From: Parafrankia elaeagni
Lineage (GTDB): Bacteria; Actinomycetota; Actinomycetes; Frankiales; Frankiaceae
Direction: 5' to 3'
Length of the DNA stretch: 63,139 nt
Assembly: GCF_000374165.1 (NCBI RefSeq)
Contig: NZ_KB893730.1
Span: 1 to 63,139, forward strand
The notes below the pieces were generated by a model. That model was given only the letters and a program-made list of their open reading frames with translations. It was not told where the DNA came from and searched no databases. Within the stretch, counting starts at the first letter, position 1. Each line of letters starts with the position of its first letter. A program made the translations under genes and the position numbers. Shown in pieces: positions 1 to 8,201 of the stretch.

Positions 1-175
1 CAGCGTCGGCGTCGATCTCCGCACGGCCCCTGGCGATCGTTCCCTTCGCGACGCCGGTCGCCCGCGCGACCGCGGCAATGCCCCCATACCCCCAGGAACG
101 CGCCTCCGCCCCCAACGCCAGCCGCCGGTCCCGCTCGTTCAACCGAGGCAACAGCACCTCAAGCCGTGCGGCCAT
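1..175 (-). mobile_element. ISAzo13-type transposase, N-terminal part, cut by window edge
   Basis: The minus strand encodes an N-terminal helix-turn-helix region from the ATG at 175 that stays open to base 1. It reads MAARLEVLLPRLNERDRRLA, then a stretch with AEARSWGYGGIAAVARATGV. This pattern (LNERxRRL, then GYGGIAAVARATG) is what I know from the N-terminus of ISAzo13-family DDE transposases. The frame is also open upstream of 175, so the true start may be earlier. The catalytic part lies outside the window, so I cannot tell whether the copy is intact. AT-rich bases at 220-290 just behind it may include the element end. Confidence 0.6.
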
Positions 176-268
176 CGCCGCGAACTCCACCGACCGGTCA
201 ACCGCCACAGCCCGGACTCTATCCAGGCAATCACACAAGCCGATCACGAACCGAACAAGAAAATCAAA

Positions 269-604
269 TTATTTCATTACAGTTCCATAGTTCGTCGCCA
301 CATCCCGCTGGAAAAGGTCGAGGTCGCCGTCGAGGGCGCCGCCGAAACCGAGTACCCCGGCATTGTTGACCAGGATTGTCGCATCCGTCGCCGTCTTCGC
401 CGCGGCGTCGACACTGGACTGGTCGGTGACATCCAGGGCCAGTACGTCGACCCGGGGGTCGGTACTCACGGTCGCCGTTACGCTGCGTGGATCCCGGGCT
501 GTCGCATAGACCCTGCGTGCGCCGGCGTCGAGGAGACGCTCGACCAGGCGGGCGCCGAGACCCCGGTTGGCGCCGGTCACCAGCGCGACGCTGCCTTCGA
601 TGCC
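269..604 (-). pseudogene. SDR oxidoreductase, N-terminal fragment
   Basis: The frame carries the start of a classical short-chain dehydrogenase: VALVTGANRGLGARLVERLL (the TGxxxGxG cofactor loop), a D-x-T motif in LALDVTDQ, then ILVNNAGVLG. It stops at about 100 residues, just after the ATNYGT segment, so the Ser-Tyr-Lys catalytic part is missing. Upstream, KGIEGS precedes the family start but an in-frame TGA follows at about 611 and no ATG or good ribosome site remains. Both ends are therefore lost. It butts head to tail against the aldo-keto reductase fragment starting near 600 on the other strand, so a rearrangement made the junction. Confidence 0.75.
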
Positions 605-1005
605 CTTGGGGCCGGCTCACCGGCCGGGTGCGCCGCGGTCAGCCACTGCCGCCGGAAAGCCGCCTGCACCAGACCGCCCTCTTCGCTCCGCCAGTGTCCG
701 AAGAGGATCTCTATGACGTCGTCGACGTCCTCGCCGAGATCTCCGAGGAGACCGGTCGCGCGATTCCGCAGATAGCTGTCAACTGGCTGCTCACCCGGCG
801 GACCGTCGCCTCCGTCATCATCGGCGCGCGGAACGAGGCGCAACTGCGGCAGAACCTGGGCGCCGTCGGATGGGCCCTGGCCCCGGAGTACCTGGAGAAA
901 CTGGAGGCCGCCACCGCGCGAACTGCCCCCTACCCCTATTTCCCCTACTACCGTCAGGCCGGCTTCGCGCGCCTGAACCCGCCCATCGTCGCTACCGCGC
1001 CGTAG
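598..1005 (+). pseudogene. Aldo/keto reductase, C-terminal fragment
   Basis: From about base 601 the frame reads PWGRLTGRVRRGQPLPPESR and then EETGRAIPQIAVNWLL and SVIIGARNEAQLRQNLGAVG, ending PPYP-type residues near NPPIVATAP. These are the C-terminal third of an NADP-dependent aldo/keto reductase: the PQIAVNWLL helix and the IIGARNxxQLxxNLGA cofactor-binding loop are diagnostic. The catalytic Asp-Tyr-Lys-His half is absent. Homology begins abruptly at the border of the SDR fragment, so an open frame that extends to 487 is accidental. Almost certainly not functional. Confidence 0.8.
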
Positions 1006-1015
1006 ACCGTAATAA

Positions 1016-1240
1016 GGCGTGGTCAACCACCGAGGCCAGCATTACACGGTGGATCGGGCCAGGATCTATTCGTTGCCCGACCAGGTGCCGCCGATTCTTG
1101 TCTCCGGCTTCGGGCCCACGGCGACGGCCCTGGCGGGACGGATCGGCGACAGGTACTGCGCGACCACGCCCGACCCCGAACTGATCCGACTGTTCGACAT
1201 CTCCGGCGGGGCGGGCAAACCCAAGCACGCGGCGCGGTTG
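1016..1240 (+). pseudogene. F420-dependent LLM-class oxidoreductase, internal fragment
   Basis: About 73 codons read VNHRGQHYTVDRARIYSLPD, then PPILVSGFGPTATALAGRIGD and FDISGGAGKPK. This is the central part of an F420-dependent glucose-6-phosphate-dehydrogenase-like (LLM) enzyme, where GFGPxAxxLAGRIGDG lines the cofactor pocket. N- and C-terminal parts are missing and a stop lies directly upstream. After about 1240 the frame runs into unrelated sequence, which is the antisense of the next fragment. Third truncated redox-enzyme remnant in a row. Confidence 0.75.
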
Positions 1241-1276
1241 CCGTTCGCGCTGCGGTCACCTGAGGGTGGGATCTCG

Positions 1277-1443
1277 TCAGCCGACGATTTCCCGTAGTCG
1301 GCGGGGGTTGCGGACGGTGTTTCCGCCGCCGTCGTTGTTGAAGTAGACGTAGGTCTCGTGGCCGCTGGTGAGCCATTCACCCACCCGGTCTGCCCACCAG
1401 CGCAGGTCACTGTCGTTGTACGAGCCGCCGTAAAGATCTCGGT
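1277..1443 (-). pseudogene. DUF72 family protein, C-terminal fragment
   Basis: The minus strand reads PDHRDLYGGSYNDSDLRWWA, then VYFNNDGGGNTVRNPRRL and a TGA at 1277. The W-A-D-R...YVYFNND..GNAVRNA pattern is the conserved C-terminus of DUF72 (YecE-like) proteins. Only about 55 residues remain of a family of roughly 250-300. The fragment starts at the stop codon of the response regulator gene (1446), so its missing 5' part was replaced by that gene. It is too short for automated gene finders. Confidence 0.75.
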
Positions 1444-1445
1444 GG

Positions 1446-1886
1446 TCAGGGCCGCGGCAGGCGTACCAGGCCGAGGTAGAAGTCGTCGATGGTGTGGACG
1501 GTGTCGAGGAAGGCGTCGAGGTCCGTCGGTTTGCAGACGTAGGCGTTGGCGTGGAGCTCGTAGCTGCTGGCGACGTCGTCAGGTGCGTCCGAGGTCGTCA
1601 GAATGACGACGGGGATGGTTCGCAGCGAGATATCAGCCTTGATCGCGGCCAACGTCTCGCGGCCGTCCATCCGTGGCATGTTCAGATCAAGAATGATCAG
1701 GTCGGGCCGGCGCCTGGCCGGGTCTCGAAGGTATTCCAACGCCTCCACCCCGTCGCAGACGGTGTGCAGGAGCTGGCCGAGCCCGCGGGAGAGAAAAGCC
1801 TCCTCCACGAGCAGGGCGTCACCGGCGTCGTCCTCGGCGAGAAGGATGTCGTAGGGGCGGCTCGGCGCGGCAGCACTCATAAGCAT
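1446..1886 (-). CDS. Single-domain response regulator (Rcp1-like)
   Basis: About 146 residues forming one receiver domain: acidic pocket LLAEDD, phosphoacceptor Asp in LIILDLNMPRMDG, conserved Thr in VVILTTSD and Lys in YVCKPTD. No output domain follows, as in Rcp1-type regulators that pair with phytochrome-like kinases. Several start codons are possible (1895, 1886, 1880); a GGAG four bases before 1886 makes that ATG the best choice. It is divergent from the CHASE3 histidine kinase at 2183, whose H-box is of the same phytochrome-kinase type, so they are a likely cognate pair. The reply regulator has no DNA-binding part and probably acts by protein contact. Confidence 0.9.
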   Translation of the reverse strand: MLMSAAAPSRPYDILLAEDDAGDALLVEEAFLSRGLGQLLHTVCDGVEALEYLRDPARRRPDLIILDLNMPRMDGRETLAAIKADISLRTIPVVILTTSDAPDDVASSYELHANAYVCKPTDLDAFLDTVHTIDDFYLGLVRLPRP

Positions 1887-2182
1887 GGTCTCCATCGGCC
1901 CCGTGCTCGGGTGGTGTCAGGGGCGCCGCGTCATCATCGCATGTCCGCGAGGCCCCAATGATGATCACAATGAGGGACGGGCGGTGGATCCTGCCTGCAC
2001 GATCTACCGTGAGGAGAGTGCGGGATCATGACGGGCGGCTGTCGGTGCCGTAGTTTGCGATAACTCACAGTCGCGCTGCTCCGTTCCCGGGCACCCGAGG
2101 CCGGCGACGGCGTTTCGGCGCGGGTGGGTCCGCATCACCCGGTCGGTGGGCTGGTGCGGGCGGCCGGCGGAAAGTAGGGAAC

Positions 2183-3871
2183 GTGACATCGCGCGAGGCT
2201 GGCTCCGACGAGCTTGACCACCCGGCGAGCGGGGCAACCGCGGCCTCGCCGGGGCCGGGACTCGAGCCGGTGCCCGAACCGGCCACCCGGCGGAGGCCCA
2301 CCCGGCGGAGGCCCACCGGGTGGACGACCAGCCGGTGGCTGACCGTCGGAGTGGGATGCACCCTGGTGGTGCTGGTCGTGCTCGGCCTGGTCGGCGCCTG
2401 GCTGCTGGCCCACGGGACGGCGGTGAACCAGCGGCTGATCAACCGGAGCACCCCTGCCCTGATCGCCGCGGTGCGGCTGGACGCCTCGCTGGTGAACCAG
2501 GAGACGGGGGCGCGTGGCTACGGGATGACCGGCCACGTCGACTTCCTCGAGCCCTATCGCCTCGGCGTCGCGGAGCAGGACCGGGCCGTGCGCGAGCTGC
2601 GTCAGCTGCTGACCGCGGACGGCGAGCGCACCGATGCCCTCGACACGCTGCTGACCCGGGCGGACAGGTGGCACGAGGTGTACGCCGACCCGATCGTGGC
2701 CGCGCCGTCAGGCCGGCCCGTGCCGCTCGCCACAGCTCAGGCGGGAGCCGGCAAGGCAGCCTTCGACGCGCTACGCGCCGCGAGCATCACCCTGAACGGG
2801 CAGCTGACCGAGGCCCGTGCGCAGGCGCGTGCCGACCTGGTCGCTGTCCGCACCCTGCGGAACTGGACCTTCACCGCGATCGCGGCTGTGATCCTCGTCG
2901 TGGCCGTGCTGGCGTTCGTGGGGCTGCGCCGGGCCGTGTCCGGGCCGCTGGCTCGGCTTGCCGGCGATGCCGAGCGGGTCACCGCCGGCAGCTTCGATCA
3001 TCCGATCCGCTCCGGTGGCCCCGCGGACATCCAGACTGTTGCCTGGGCTGTCGATCTGATGCGAAGCCGGCTCGCCGAGGCTTACACGACGTCCGAACAG
3101 GCCCGCCTGAAAGTTGATCGTCAGGCTGACGAGCTGCGTCGTTCCAATACCGATCTCGAGCAGTTCGCCTACGTCGCCTCCCACGACCTGCAGGAACCAC
3201 TCCGTAAGGTGACGAGTTTCTGCCAGCTGCTGCAACGCCGTTATGCCGGCCAGCTCGACGAACGGGGCGAGCAGTACATCGGCTTCATCGTCGACGGCGC
3301 GACGCGCATGCAGCGACTCATCCAGGATCTGCTCGCGTTCTCCCGTGCGGGCCGCGCGGATCAGCCCGCCGAGACCGTGGAGCTCGAGCAGGTCTACGAC
3401 CGCGCCACCGACAGCCTCGCGCTGGCCGTTCAGGAAGCGGGCGCGGAACTTTCCCACGACGTGCTCCCGGCCGTCGTCGGACACCCCTCGCACCTGGAGA
3501 TGCTGCTGACGAACCTGCTCGGCAATGCCGTCAAGTTCCGCCACCCCGACCGCGCCCCGGTGATTCACGTTGGTGCCGTGCGGGACGGCGACCAGTGGCA
3601 GATCAGCGTGACGGACAACGGCATCGGTATCGATCCTCAGTACAGCGACCGTGTCTTTGTCATCTTCCAACGGCTCCACGCCCGCGACGAGTTTCCCGGC
3701 ACCGGCATCGGCCTCGCGCTGTGCAAGAAGATCATTGAATACCATGGCGGACGAATCTGGCTCGACACCGAGTACTCCGGCGGCACCCGGGTGGTCTTCA
3801 CCCTGAACGCGGCCGGCCCGGCGGCAGCGGCCGGCCTGGCCGCGGCAGCCGGCACAGACTCGGCCGTCTGA
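2183..3871 (+). CDS. CHASE3-HAMP sensor histidine kinase
   Basis: 562 residues. A GTG start follows AGGGA at good spacing. The N-terminus is Arg/Pro-rich; a membrane helix lies at about 50-76, an extracytoplasmic CHASE3-like helical domain follows with NQETGARGYGMTG, then a second helix at about 230-252 and a HAMP linker with a coiled coil. The kinase core has H334 in ASHDLQEPLRKV, an N-box GNAVKF, G1 DNGIGIDP, an F-box and G2 GTGIGLALCKKI, so all catalytic boxes are present. The H-box matches the cyanobacterial phytochrome-type group that works with single-domain regulators, matching the divergent gene at 1446. The signal is unknown. The tail is Ala-rich. Confidence 0.93.
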   Translation: MTSREAGSDELDHPASGATAASPGPGLEPVPEPATRRRPTRRRPTGWTTSRWLTVGVGCTLVVLVVLGLVGAWLLAHGTAVNQRLINRSTPALIAAVRLDASLVNQETGARGYGMTGHVDFLEPYRLGVAEQDRAVRELRQLLTADGERTDALDTLLTRADRWHEVYADPIVAAPSGRPVPLATAQAGAGKAAFDALRAASITLNGQLTEARAQARADLVAVRTLRNWTFTAIAAVILVVAVLAFVGLRRAVSGPLARLAGDAERVTAGSFDHPIRSGGPADIQTVAWAVDLMRSRLAEAYTTSEQARLKVDRQADELRRSNTDLEQFAYVASHDLQEPLRKVTSFCQLLQRRYAGQLDERGEQYIGFIVDGATRMQRLIQDLLAFSRAGRADQPAETVELEQVYDRATDSLALAVQEAGAELSHDVLPAVVGHPSHLEMLLTNLLGNAVKFRHPDRAPVIHVGAVRDGDQWQISVTDNGIGIDPQYSDRVFVIFQRLHARDEFPGTGIGLALCKKIIEYHGGRIWLDTEYSGGTRVVFTLNAAGPAAAAGLAAAAGTDSAV

Positions 3872-3895
3872 CCGGAAGGACCGGGACCTGGGGGT

Positions 3896-4447
3896 TCAGG
3901 CGCCGGCAGGCGGCCGTTCCGGCGCGCCGCTCGCGCCGTCTCCGCCACCCGTGCCGCTCGACCCGCCGGTGCTGCCGGGCCCGTCGGGGCTCGCGGGGTC
4001 GACGGGGCTGTCGCCGGTGAAGAAGGAGATCCGGCCGTCGGCCTCGAAGACGGCGAGCCGGATGGCACCGAACCGTTCGATGCCCTGCTCGCGCGCCGCG
4101 GCCATGAGGTCGTCGAGCGAAAGCTGTTCCCTGCGCATCATGTCCAGCAGCGGCTCGCCGTTGTGGACGACGACGACCGGGATGCCGTGGGTGACCGAGC
4201 GCACCGCGGGCCAGCGGGCGTTGGCGGCCGTGAGGGCGATGGTGAGCAACGCGAAGACGCTGACCGCCAGCACGCCCGAGGTGATCGAGTAGTCCTGCTG
4301 GGTGACGGCCTGCTGGACCAGGTCGCCCATGGTCACATAGAGGAGGAGCTGGAAGGTGCTCAGCTCGCCGAGAGTCGAGCGCCCGACCACTCTGGTGATG
4401 AGCCACAGGAACGCGAACATGAACGCGGCCCGGTACACGATCTCCAT
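3896..4447 (-). CDS. DUF421 (YetF-like) membrane protein
   Basis: 183 residues. Membrane helices occupy about residues 3-20, 32-48 and 55-75, followed by the DUF421 cytoplasmic domain with VVVVHNGEPLLDMMRREQLS and IERFGAIRLAVFEADGRISF. YetF-family proteins of Bacillus are membrane proteins tied to spore or envelope stress; the biochemical role is not established. The Gly/Ser/Pro-rich tail after about 145 is low complexity. Its ATG overlaps the stop of the upstream membrane protein (TGATG at 4447), so the two are translationally coupled. It converges on the histidine kinase gene with a 24-bp gap. Confidence 0.88.
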   Translation of the reverse strand: MEIVYRAAFMFAFLWLITRVVGRSTLGELSTFQLLLYVTMGDLVQQAVTQQDYSITSGVLAVSVFALLTIALTAANARWPAVRSVTHGIPVVVVHNGEPLLDMMRREQLSLDDLMAAAREQGIERFGAIRLAVFEADGRISFFTGDSPVDPASPDGPGSTGGSSGTGGGDGASGAPERPPAGA

Positions 4448-4989
4448 CAGGGCACCAGCCAGGTGGTGAACTCCACGGTCACGACGGGCCTGCCGTCGAC
4501 GACGACCGCGAGTTCCCCGCTGCGCCCCAGCTGGCTGGAGGGTTGGATGTACGCGTCGTAGTCGAGGACGAACTCCGTCCCCTCCGGGGGGTCGAAGGTC
4601 AGGTAGCGCCGATCCCCGTCGGTGGTTTCCCCGGCGGCTTCGGGGGTGAGTCCCTGGGTTTCGAAGATGTGGAAGTACGACGCGGTCACGCTCAGCGTGA
4701 TCGGCCCGTCGAAGCCCTCCGGGCGTTGCAGCCTGGCCCGCCATGGTGCGTCAAGACCCGAACGAGCGACCTTCGGGTAGGTGAGGGTCAGGGTGAACCC
4801 CCCACCCTCGCCCGTCACCGTCGCTGACCGCACCCCCAGAAGACCGGTCGCGCCGGCCAGGACAACCAGGAGCAGCAGGCCGATACCGACGTGCCGGAAC
4901 CGGGCCCGTCGCGGCCCGCGTTCCGGGGAACGAACATCATCCAGCGTGGATCTGACGGGCGTCGTCGGTGTTTCCCGGGTGGGCGTCAC
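4447..4989 (-). CDS. Membrane-anchored protein coupled to DUF421
   Basis: 180 residues from a GTG preceded by GGAGG at five bases. One membrane helix at about 33-53 (GIGLLLLVVLAGATGLLGV) follows a basic N-terminus, so the bulk (FTLTLTYPKVARSG... to the C-terminus) should lie outside the cell. The outer part looks like a beta-rich domain, ending in VVTVEFTTWLVP. I do not recognise a named family. The one-base stop/start overlap with the DUF421 gene suggests the products act together. A longer open frame runs upstream to 6882 but it is antisense to the hydrolase gene and not real. Confidence 0.75.
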   Translation of the reverse strand: MTPTRETPTTPVRSTLDDVRSPERGPRRARFRHVGIGLLLLVVLAGATGLLGVRSATVTGEGGGFTLTLTYPKVARSGLDAPWRARLQRPEGFDGPITLSVTASYFHIFETQGLTPEAAGETTDGDRRYLTFDPPEGTEFVLDYDAYIQPSSQLGRSGELAVVVDGRPVVTVEFTTWLVP

Positions 4990-5262
4990 GGCTGCCTCCG
5001 CCCCGGAGACGAACGCCGTGATCTCAGCCGGCACTGGCACAACGCCCGCACCCACGCGGGCCACGACCCCGTCGACGGGAAATACGATGACATCGGCATC
5101 CACGTGCTCAATGGCGTGCTCCCATCCAACCACGGTCAGCTCTGAGCGGGCCCGGTCCTCCGGACGGCTGCGCGGTCCGGGCCACGCAACACGGTGCGGC
5201 CAGGGTGTCCGGCGCGGCCAGCGGCGCAGCGGTGGCCCTACCGATCGGCGAGGGGGGAGACC

Positions 5263-5586
5263 GTGCCTCACCTTCGGGCCCGCGTCATCGACCGCATCGA
5301 CCGGCTCGAGCAGCTCGCACACGCTGTTCCCGGGCCGTCCATCTGGAACACCCGGCAGGTCGCCGGTATGACGGGGGTTGCGCTCCCGGCCGCCGAGCAC
5401 GTCGCCCGGTGGAACCCGGCTACCGTGCTCGCGTTCTGCGCCGGCCTGCGGGAGATCACCGAGCTGCACGGCTACCGGCACGACTGCGAGGGCGACAACG
5501 GGCCCTGGAGTGTCCCCGATGGCCAGGTCTGCGCCACCCTGCGCGCCACCGCGCGGATGCTCGGCATCGATCCGGACCAGCACTGA
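5263..5586 (+). CDS. DUF6221-like small protein
   Basis: 107 residues. The GTG start has a GGGGGGAGA ribosome site. The pattern LRARVIDRIDRLEQLAHAVP, AEHVARWNPATVLAFCAGLR and ITELHGYRHDC, ending CATLRATARMLGIDPDQH, resembles the small actinobacterial DUF6221 proteins (HxARxDPxxVL, then ELH, then a C-terminal L-A-x-x-Y/D segment). Function unknown. The usual Cys pair is not clearly conserved here. It stands alone, 117 bp ahead of the serine hydrolase gene. Confidence 0.65.
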   Translation: MPHLRARVIDRIDRLEQLAHAVPGPSIWNTRQVAGMTGVALPAAEHVARWNPATVLAFCAGLREITELHGYRHDCEGDNGPWSVPDGQVCATLRATARMLGIDPDQH

Positions 5587-5703
5587 GGCCGTCCGGAACC
5601 GTCCCGGTCCGCTGCTGCCGGCGCCCGATGCCGGTCCGCGTCCGGTGGCGGGTGCGGCGGAAAAGCAGTGGCAGCTGTCGGCCGATGAGAAGATCCTGCG
5701 GGG

Positions 5704-7137
5704 ATGGTCAGCGAGCGGGCGATGACGGTGCCTTCCGGGGGGCTTCTGCCCGGCACCCGCCGGGCGCTGCTGCATCGGCTGGCCGTCGGGCAGGTGGAGG
5801 GGCGCACGCCTTCGCTGGTCGGCGCGGTCGTGCGGGCCGGCGAGCTGGTCTGGGCTGACGGCAGGAGCATGATCGACGGGCACAGCCCCGACGCCGACGT
5901 CCAGTACCGGATCGGTTCGATCACCAAGACCTTCGTCGCGGTGCAGGTCATGCGCCTGCGTGACGAGGGTGCGCTGGACCTGGCCGACCCGCTGGAGCGT
6001 CACCTGCCCGCCGCCACCACCACAACCGGAGCCGAGGCCGGGACGGGTGCCGGGGTCGGGTCGCTCACGATCGCCCAGCTGCTCGGCCACACCTCGGGTC
6101 TCGCGTCCGAGCCGCCCGGGCCCTGGTGGGAACGCACCCCCGGCACGCTGCGGCCACAGCTCGGTGACGTGCTCGGTGCGCCGTCGGTGCGCCATCCGGC
6201 GGGCCGCCGGTTCCACTACTCCAACCCTGGCTTCGCACTGCTCGGCGCACTGGTGAGCCGGCTGCGCGGGCAGCCATGGGGTGAGGTGCTGCGCCAGGAG
6301 GTGCTGGCGCCGCTCGGCCTCACCCGGACCACGCTGACCCCGCAGCCCCCGCACGCCGGGGGCTTCGCCGTCCACCCGTGGGCGGATGTGATGCTGCCCG
6401 AGCCGTTGGAGGACACCGGCGTGATGGCGCCGGCGGGCCAGCTCTGGTCGACCGCCGCCGACCTCTCCCGTTGGGCCGCGTTCCTGGCCCGCGGCGCCGA
6501 CGACGTCCTGAGCGCCGACACCCTCGCCGAGATGCGCCAGCCCTCGTCCGGCCCGGACGGGGCGGACGGCTGGACCACCGGTTACGGGCTCGGCCTGCAC
6601 CTGCGACGCCAGGACGGCCAGGTTCTGTACGGCCACGACGGCTCCATGCCGGGCTTCCTGGCCAGCCTGCTGGTGAGCCCGCGGGACGACCTCGCCGCCG
6701 TCGTCCTGGCGAACGCGACCGCCGGCCCGGAGGCCGCGCTGATCGGCGCGGATCTGATCCGGATCGTCGCCGAGCACGAACCGCGGATCCCGGAGCCCTG
6801 GCGACCACTCGCGGCGGCTGATCCCGAGCTTCTCGCGCTCACCGGCCTGTGGCACTGGGGGCCGGCGCCACACCTGCTGCACCTGCGCGCTGACCGTGGA
6901 CTCGAGCTCGTACCCCAGGGCGGGACTGGCCGCGGCGCCCGCTTCCGCGCCGAACCGGACGGCACCTGGACCGGCCTGGACGACTACTACGCGGGCGAGA
7001 CGCTGCGCGTCGTCCGGACGCCGGACGGCACCGCCTCCCAGCTGGACATCGGCACCTTCGTCTTCACCCGCGCGCCCTACGACCCGGCCTCGGACACCCC
7101 GGGCGGGGTGGATCCGGGCGGCTGGCAGACGTACTGA
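5704..7137 (+). CDS. Beta-lactamase-family serine hydrolase
   Basis: 477 residues. Class C beta-lactamase/esterase fold with nucleophile motif SITK (in YRIGSITKTF), YSN in RFHYSNPGFALLG, and HDG in YGHDGSMPGF. A domain of about 120 residues after the core resembles the C-terminal part seen in actinobacterial D-aminopeptidase-like members. No clear signal peptide, so probably cytosolic. Substrate unknown; such enzymes are often esterases or peptidases and not resistance factors. The ATG at 5704 is followed by a second ATG at 5719; neither has a strong ribosome site. Confidence 0.88.
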   Translation: MVSERAMTVPSGGLLPGTRRALLHRLAVGQVEGRTPSLVGAVVRAGELVWADGRSMIDGHSPDADVQYRIGSITKTFVAVQVMRLRDEGALDLADPLERHLPAATTTTGAEAGTGAGVGSLTIAQLLGHTSGLASEPPGPWWERTPGTLRPQLGDVLGAPSVRHPAGRRFHYSNPGFALLGALVSRLRGQPWGEVLRQEVLAPLGLTRTTLTPQPPHAGGFAVHPWADVMLPEPLEDTGVMAPAGQLWSTAADLSRWAAFLARGADDVLSADTLAEMRQPSSGPDGADGWTTGYGLGLHLRRQDGQVLYGHDGSMPGFLASLLVSPRDDLAAVVLANATAGPEAALIGADLIRIVAEHEPRIPEPWRPLAAADPELLALTGLWHWGPAPHLLHLRADRGLELVPQGGTGRGARFRAEPDGTWTGLDDYYAGETLRVVRTPDGTASQLDIGTFVFTRAPYDPASDTPGGVDPGGWQTY

Positions 7138-7163
7138 CGCGCGGGCTCGACGCCTCCGAGGTG

Positions 7164-7349
7164 TCAGGCGCGGCGACGGATCAGGGATCCGATGCCTCCG
7201 CCGAAAAGACCGATCGCACCGAGCAGGATCCCGAAGACCCCGAATGTCGTCGGCGTGTCCCAGGAAATGGCGGTGGTGAAAGCAAGAAGGACTCCGATCA
7301 CGATAAGCGTGATCGCGGCAAGGGCACCGACTACACCCAGATCATTCAT
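7164..7349 (-). CDS. Small two-helix membrane protein
   Basis: 61 residues with two membrane helices (about 6-28, VVGALAAITLIVIGVLLAFT, and 36-56) and a basic tail SLIRRRA, predicting an inside C-terminus. The hydrophobic profile and conserved-looking G-rich second helix (GVFGILLGAIGLFGGGIG) are like small hypothetical membrane proteins common in Streptomyces and Frankia. No functional family recognised. It sits next to CsbD and GlsB genes, which suggests a stress-related role, but that is only context. Confidence 0.65.
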   Translation of the reverse strand: MNDLGVVGALAAITLIVIGVLLAFTTAISWDTPTTFGVFGILLGAIGLFGGGIGSLIRRRA

Positions 7350-7538
7350 GTCGACGATCTACCCCGCAAACGCGGCTCATAACAACCGGAATCCGAGTCG
7401 GGACGGCTGGCCTTGCCCGCCGGCAGCCGCGCTGCCGCGCCGCCGCACCGCTGTGCGGCCCGCGCGGGTGACCGTGCCGAGGCCGGGTATAGCCGCACAG
7501 CGTCCGCACCCCCGTGGACACCGACAGAGGAGTTTCCG

Positions 7539-7709
7539 ATGAGCATGGTCGACAAGGCGAGGAATGCCCTGCAGCGCTTCACGGGGCGCAGCAGGCGAAC
7601 CGCGGGCCGGGTCAGTGGCGACCGGGAGATGGAAGCCCGGGGCGCCGCGGAGAAAATCGGCGGAGATCTGAAGCAGGCGGGCGAGAACCTCAAGAGCACC
7701 AGACGCTGA
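7539..7709 (+). CDS. CsbD-like stress protein
   Basis: 56 residues, hydrophilic and helical, ending EKIGGDLKQAGENLKSTRR. Short proteins with K-x-x-GDLKQAGENLK helices belong to the CsbD family, a general-stress (sigma-B dependent in Bacillus) group of unknown mechanism. AGAGGAG lies eight bases before the ATG. A GGGTAT at 7484 resembles a sigma-B type -10 element at a sensible distance, but I see no good partner -35, so this is only suggestive. A perfect hairpin terminator follows at 7732. Confidence 0.8.
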   Translation: MSMVDKARNALQRFTGRSRRTAGRVSGDREMEARGAAEKIGGDLKQAGENLKSTRR

Positions 7710-7731
7710 CCAGAACGACGAAGCTTCCCCG

Positions 7732-7775
7732 AAGGGGCGGCGGCTGCCGGCAGTTGCCGGCAGCCGCCGCCCCTT
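7732..7775. terminator. Strong hairpin terminator after csbD-like gene
   Basis: A perfect 21-bp inverted repeat (arms 7732-7752 and 7755-7775) with a two-base loop, beginning AAGGGGCGGCGGCTGCC. It lies 22 bp after the csbD-like stop. The 3' side is not U-rich on the plus strand beyond CCCCTTCT, as is common for actinobacterial terminators. Confidence 0.75.
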
Positions 7776-7824
7776 CTACTGCTCCACCACCGTCCGTCTC
7801 CCGCGGCGCTGCGCTGCGCAACGC

Positions 7825-7862
7825 GAGAGGGCCGACCAGTCCGTGGACTGGTCGGCCCTCTC
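7825..7862. terminator. Hairpin terminator for GlsB-like gene
   Basis: A perfect 18-bp inverted repeat (arms 7825-7842 and 7845-7862, starting GAGAGGGCCGACCAG) with a two-base GT loop. It lies 49 bp beyond the stop of the minus-strand GlsB-like gene and 50 bp from the other hairpin, so each convergent gene has its own stem. Confidence 0.7.
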
Positions 7863-7910
7863 AGGCTGCGGCGTTCTGGCGCGGGGCGAGGAGCTGGTGC
7901 CCCGGTCGGG

Positions 7911-8201
7911 TCAGTGCCGGACGTGGGCGCGGCTGTGGCCGCGGGTGTGCACCGCACGCCAGATCAGGAGCGCGACGATCGCGCCGATGATGGAACCGAT
8001 GATCCCGGACGGCTGCAGCGCGCCCTCACTGAGGTCATGGCCGAAGAGCACGTAGCCGAGCAGGCCGCCGATGAAAGAACCGACGACGCCCAGAAGAATG
8101 GTTGCCGGAATGCTCATCTGGTCACGGCCGGGAACGACCAGTCGCGCCACCGCGCCCGCGATGAGACCGAGAATAATCATGCTGACGATGAACCAGAGCA
8201 C
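7911..8201 (-). CDS. GlsB/YeaQ/YmgE family membrane stress protein
   Basis: 96 residues with three membrane helices: FIVSMIILGLIAGAVARLVV at the start, ILLGVVGSFIGGLLGYVLFG in the middle and GIIGSIIGAIVALLIW near the end. The GxIAGxxAR..PG and GxxGSxIGG motifs are the transglycosylase-associated/GlsB family. These are general-stress membrane proteins. The GTG at 8201 has AAGGTGG five bases upstream; the next GTG at 8210 has none, so 8201 is preferred. The His/Arg tail is short. Confidence 0.88.
   Translation of the reverse strand: MLWFIVSMIILGLIAGAVARLVVPGRDQMSIPATILLGVVGSFIGGLLGYVLFGHDLSEGALQPSGIIGSIIGAIVALLIWRAVHTRGHSRAHVRH

Noticed and set aside
4990-6882. Long minus-strand open frame of 811 codons above the DUF421 partner
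   Set aside because: Only the last 180 codons have domain-like sequence and a ribosome site; the rest is antisense to the serine hydrolase gene.
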